DNA of 64,000 bases from Steinernema hermaphroditum (Eukaryota > Nematoda > Chromadorea > Rhabditida > Steinernematidae): assembly GCA_030435675.1 (NCBI GenBank), contig CM059624.1, positions 7,402,769-7,466,768 of the forward strand, read 5' to 3'. Positions 60,801-64,000 of the stretch are shown here, one piece after another (positions within the stretch are counted from its first letter, which is position 1; every line of letters begins with the position of its first letter). A program made the translations under genes and the position numbers. The notes below the pieces were generated by a model that saw only the letters and a list, made by a program, of their open reading frames with translations, did not search any database and was not told the DNA's origin.

Positions 60801-63003
60801 CACGCAGAGTGGAAATTTGATATCCAAGGGGGTCACAGACACTGCTAAGCAATCCCAATATTTTGAACCCGCGAAGATCGGATGTGCGACGAGTAGAAAA
60901 AGCAATTCCATTTTCCTCGCTTAATGGATAGTGTCCACTCAACGGTTTCAAATGAGTGACTTTGCAGAGAGTGGGTTTTTATCGTGAATTTCCATATCAA
61001 TCTTCGCAATCGCATTTGACCATTTGACAAAAGTCAGGACATCTCGCATCACACCGCTTCTCCTTTGCAGGTCTGTGTCACGCTTAGGGAGTATAAGAGC
61101 GGCTGACCGCTGCGAAAGGGGTTCCGTAAGTAGAATCCAATAAGTGACAGTGATCAGAAAAGATAAGTTCGGAGATGTAGAACTTAATATTAGATTCGAA
61201 TTTCAGTTTGTGTCCCCAGCGATCGGTCGGGTCGTCCACTCGCTCTCTCTCTCTCTGAAGCTGTCTGAGCCGAATGAGTTGAGTGAGCGGTCGTTCTCGG
61301 CCGTCGTTGTTGGTGCAATGATCGCTCCCGGCTCCCAGAAGGCCTGGAACAATAGGGAGTCGTAGTTCCACCGTCTTGCCAAGAAGCTAGTCACTGCCGC
61401 CCGACTCCACCCGCGCCGCCAGAGAAGTCGAAGTCTCGCTGAAAGTCCGCGCAGCCAGCTGCCCTGATGGTTCCCGGTTCGTCCGTTGTGCTCCACCGAC
61501 GCGTTTCATCCAGATACCGTTCTTCGCGTGTCTCCCGCGAAAACTGCCGAAGAAGCTCTTCAACTCCGGCGTCCGCACTGCCAGCCGAGTTGAAGACAGA
61601 TGCGCAGTGACAATGTGTTTCTTGTGCACATATATGACGTCTCGCAAGGCGTAAGCCTTAGATACGAGAAATTCGTAAGCCTTAGATACGAAAAAAAAAC
61701 TCGTAACTCAGTTTAGAAGATTAGTTGGTTCTCCTTCAAAGAATTCAATTCATTTCTTCACTTGGTTCGATTCACAGAAAGCGCCGTTGGAGTTCTGATT
61801 ATAAGACATCTAAGTGCGTAAATAGGCCAAATAATTGCATCGAATTGACGAGGACATGCCTATACCTGCCCCTACGAAAGTATTGCTGACCACACGCATT
61901 CTGAACTCTTTGAATGCACATTAACAAACAAACATCAAAGTGCTTTCCGCCCATTAACACTCCTCCTATCCCCACGGAGAGTCTCCGGGGAATTCTGCCT
62001 GAAGAATCGAGTCCTCTGCAAGTTCGCCTCCCCTCTGATTCTCCGCTCAGGGATGCACTCCTCGACGATTCTCCCTCCCGCTTATCTTCTTTGACGTTTC
62101 ACTCAAAACAAATCGAGTTCCGACTTCTCTTGTTTTGGGCCCTCTTCTTCGCGTAATTATTCGGCGCGGCGCCGCGGGACCTCATTTCCCCGTTTTCGCG
62201 CCACAATACGTCCTAACGACCCTGCAGACCGTTGCCGCGGCGACGGCGCTTTTCATATTCCGTTGTTTTGATTTGTCCGAAGGCGCCCCGATTCCCCGGG
62301 GGCCAGGCACCTCAAAGCCAATTCCATTTTCCTGGAGCCCTTGAGTCCCAAATTGTGATTTATGCCTGGGCTCAGTAGGGGAGCGCCTTTGACAGATCGA
62401 CTTTGTGGACGTTCGTGTAAACAGACTTTTGAACGCTTCTCTTCTATTCTGTAGGCGTGTGTCGATTCGAAATTACCGTATTTCCGTCATTTCGAACAAA
62501 TGTGGCACTCTAGAGGTTACGAGGTTTGACTAGATGATTCCATTTGAACAGAAAAAAACCTCTTCTTGCGTTCTTCATCGCCTTGTGTTTGGTTGATTAG
62601 GCTCCCCATGCATGCCGGTCACTTTTCTTAGTCCTGAGGAGGTGCACTTCTAGAGATGCACCTTCTAGATCCTGCAGGCAAAGAATCTTCTCGTGCAAAG
62701 ATCTCAAAGTGCAAGTGTTTTGAGTCCGATTTCGAGCGGTGAAACGGTAATTAGTTATCATCTTCAGACGCGACTATGCGGACGACACTAATTCACTTCA
62801 TTTCAGCGCGGCCTTGTTTTTGAAGGAAGTCGTCAAATCTGGCCAAATCTTCCTCTGGCAGTTCCGCCTCCATCCCAAAATCGATCGTTCTTTGGACGGC
62901 GCTCCTCAGATTCACTCGTTTTGCACTCTCTTAGCCGCTAGACTCGGGTTCCTCTCCCTTCGGCCCTAACCCAATTTGCACCCGAGGAGAAGGTCGCCTC
63001 GAT
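57882..63003. other. 5-kb region without a confident gene
   Basis: The longest frame, 299 codons on the minus strand (58865-59764), has no domain I recognise, and other frames over the same DNA look equally protein-like. Short stretches near 59230-59280 and 61325-61375 resemble each other. A possible BEL/Pao fragment lies at 60682-60951. Confidence 0.45.
60682..60951 (-). pseudogene. possible BEL/Pao retrotransposon pol fragment
   Basis: The minus-strand frame contains FKILGLLSSVCDPLGYQIS, resembling the conserved (T)KR-x-VLS-x-x-A-S-[IV]-[YF]-DPLG block of Pao retrotransposon polyproteins, just after an RRTSDLRG stretch where the family has its TKR segment. Only this block is recognisable. 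No LTRs, reverse transcriptase or integrase motifs were found nearby. Weak call. Confidence 0.35.
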
Positions 63004-64000
63004 ATGCCCCCGGAAGACGCGATCGTCCTTCTCCTTTCCGCCGTGGTCTCCTTCCTGGTGACTCACGTAGCTGCCGAACGCCCGCAGATCGGATTCTACC
63101 CCCACAAAGGTCAGTTCTGCAGATTCTTCCGAGTTTCCTTCACTTCCTCCTCGTTCCCCGGGGGGGGGGGGGGGGGGCGCTTTGGACAAAACCTCATTTG
63201 GAACTCATACTCAGCAGAAACATTTCACAGGGCTTCTCGTCGAACCCAATTTGATTTTTCCCCTAAAGTCGATTTCGTTCGCCGCCGAATCCACAAATCG
63301 AATTTCTCGCCTCAAGGCCACCAAGTTAACCACGTCCTAAAGACAGGAATCTCGATCGCTTCGGGAACCCAGCCCCTTTCAGGCAACATGTGGAGGGCGA
63401 AACATGTCTCGGAGATCTCGGCGATCTTCACCGACGACTTTCAGCAGTTCATCTCGAGGAACGTCTCCGTCATCTATTCCATAGCGACCAATCAGTCCTA
63501 CTACTACTCCAACCGGGGATTACGGTACCTACAGTACAAGGTGAGACAGAAGGCGTCTCGCCGCTCCATCTGGTTCCAGGAGGATGTCAACGTTTGCGAG
63601 CACGAATTCGGCTTCCATGCCGTCTCCTCGATGATCGACGAAGACGACCACAAGCAGTTGTTCCCTAATGGCATCCCGGCTACTGTAAGTACGGTACCTC
63701 TCCTCCCGACTCCATGCATCTCAGGGGATTACCGTATATTTCCTCTGCGACGATCACTGCTGCGCCGACGAATGCTGCCAGAGGGACGTCGTCTTCATCT
63801 CGCTGTGAGACCCCTGCTTCTCCGGCCCTATCGTACCCTTTCAGAGGAATCGGCCTTATCATCCTCGCGATCCTCATCGTCATCGCCTACTTCTCCATCT
63901 ACCTTGTCGGCCTTCTTATCGCCGTCCACCACGGCCGCATCTGCGGGAAGCCGGAGGACCGCTACGCCTTCGAGCCGACGCCGACGAAATCGACGAGCGC
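63004..64000 (+). CDS. single-pass membrane protein with CX-like cysteine module (3' end beyond window)
   Basis: Exons 63004-63109, 63383-63540, 63580-63684, 63725-63804 and 63845 onward join in phase. The start MPPEDAIVLLLSAVVSFLVT is a signal peptide. The ectodomain has NQSYYYSNRGLRYLQYK, a lone Cys (VNVCEHEFGF), then NGIPATGITVYFLCDDHCCA directly followed by DECCQRD. A YYY segment followed by C...CC...CC fits the CX module, a six-cysteine domain of unknown function described from C. elegans proteins. A transmembrane segment follows (LGIGLIILAILIVIAYFSIY), then a cytoplasmic tail (HHGRICGKPEDRYAFEPTPT) cut by the window end. The 39-nt intron at 63541-63579 keeps frame, so it could also be read through as 13 codons. 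Function unknown. Confidence 0.68.
   Translation, partial: MPPEDAIVLLLSAVVSFLVTHVAAERPQIGFYPHKGQFCRFFRVSFTSSSFPGGGGGGRFGQNLIWNSYSAETFHRASRRTQFDFSPKVDFVRRRIHKSNFSPQGHQVNHVLKTGISIASGTQPLSGNMWRAKHVSEISAIFTDDFQQFISRNVSVIYSIATNQSYYYSNRGLRYLQYKVRQKASRRSIWFQEDVNVCEHEFGFHAVSSMIDEDDHKQLFPNGIPATVSTVPLLPTPCISGDYRIFPLRRSLLRRRMLPEGRRLHLAVRPLLLRPYRTLSEESALSSSRSSSSSPTSPSTLSAFLSPSTTAASAGSRRTATPSSRRRRNRRA
63160..63177 (+). repeat. uninterrupted run of 18 G in an intron
   Basis: Eighteen consecutive G directly follow CCCC in the first intron of the CX-like gene. Such tracts can form G-quadruplexes, and in C. elegans mono-G tracts of this length are deletion-prone without the DOG-1/FANCJ helicase. The length could be mis-assembled. 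Confidence 0.8.

Noticed and set aside
1..64000. CRISPR array, bacterial operon or prophage
   Set aside because: Spliced eukaryotic genes throughout; no regularly spaced direct repeats were seen.

Overview
The window is eukaryotic and reads as nematode DNA. Protein-coding exons are split by very short introns (33 to about 60 nt) that start GT and end in the TTTCAG-type acceptor usual in nematodes. Two genes have such an acceptor just upstream of the ATG, as expected for spliced-leader trans-splicing. The last gene carries a CX-type cysteine module, a domain described mainly from nematodes. I cannot name the species. Most genes are recognised from protein motifs read by eye; no database search was possible.

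Layout. 0.3-4.0 kb: a CTF4/AND-1/WDHD1 replisome-hub gene (+). 4-13 kb: no confident gene, but a 49-bp hAT-like palindrome, an internally deleted mariner element and a 430-bp foldback element. 13.6-16.8 kb: a GPI-anchored Ly6/three-finger-type protein (+) with large introns and its signal-peptide exon not found. 18.5-18.9 kb: a two-exon orphan gene (+) with a TATA box. 19-29.6 kb: no recognisable gene. 29.6-34.9 kb: a cluster of inverted-repeat (foldback) elements, one split by a hAT insertion with an 8-bp target duplication, with tRNA-like pol III boxes. 35.0-37.6 kb: a MUT-7/Nibbler/EXD3-type 3'-5' exoribonuclease (-). 39.4-40.2 kb: a small basic nuclear-type protein, weakly IER/SERTA-like (+). 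40.9-42.6 kb: COQ6 (-), divergent from TTC17 (+) at 42.9-47.3 kb. 52.2-57.8 kb: a synaptotagmin-14/16-like tandem C2 protein (+). 60.7-61.0 kb: a possible BEL/Pao relic. 63.0 kb to the window end: a single-pass membrane protein with a CX-like cysteine module (+, cut by the window edge).

How the genes relate. They are ordinary single-copy eukaryotic genes (replication, small-RNA biology, ubiquinone synthesis, secretory/cilia-actin TPR protein, membrane trafficking, cell-surface proteins) and do not form an operon or pathway. COQ6 and TTC17 share a 280-bp divergent promoter region. The most unusual part is the foldback/hAT cluster, which ends about 130 bp from the 3' end of the MUT-7-like gene; in C. 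elegans that family silences transposons. A heptamer TACCGTA/TACGGTA recurs about 30 times across the window, often in introns.
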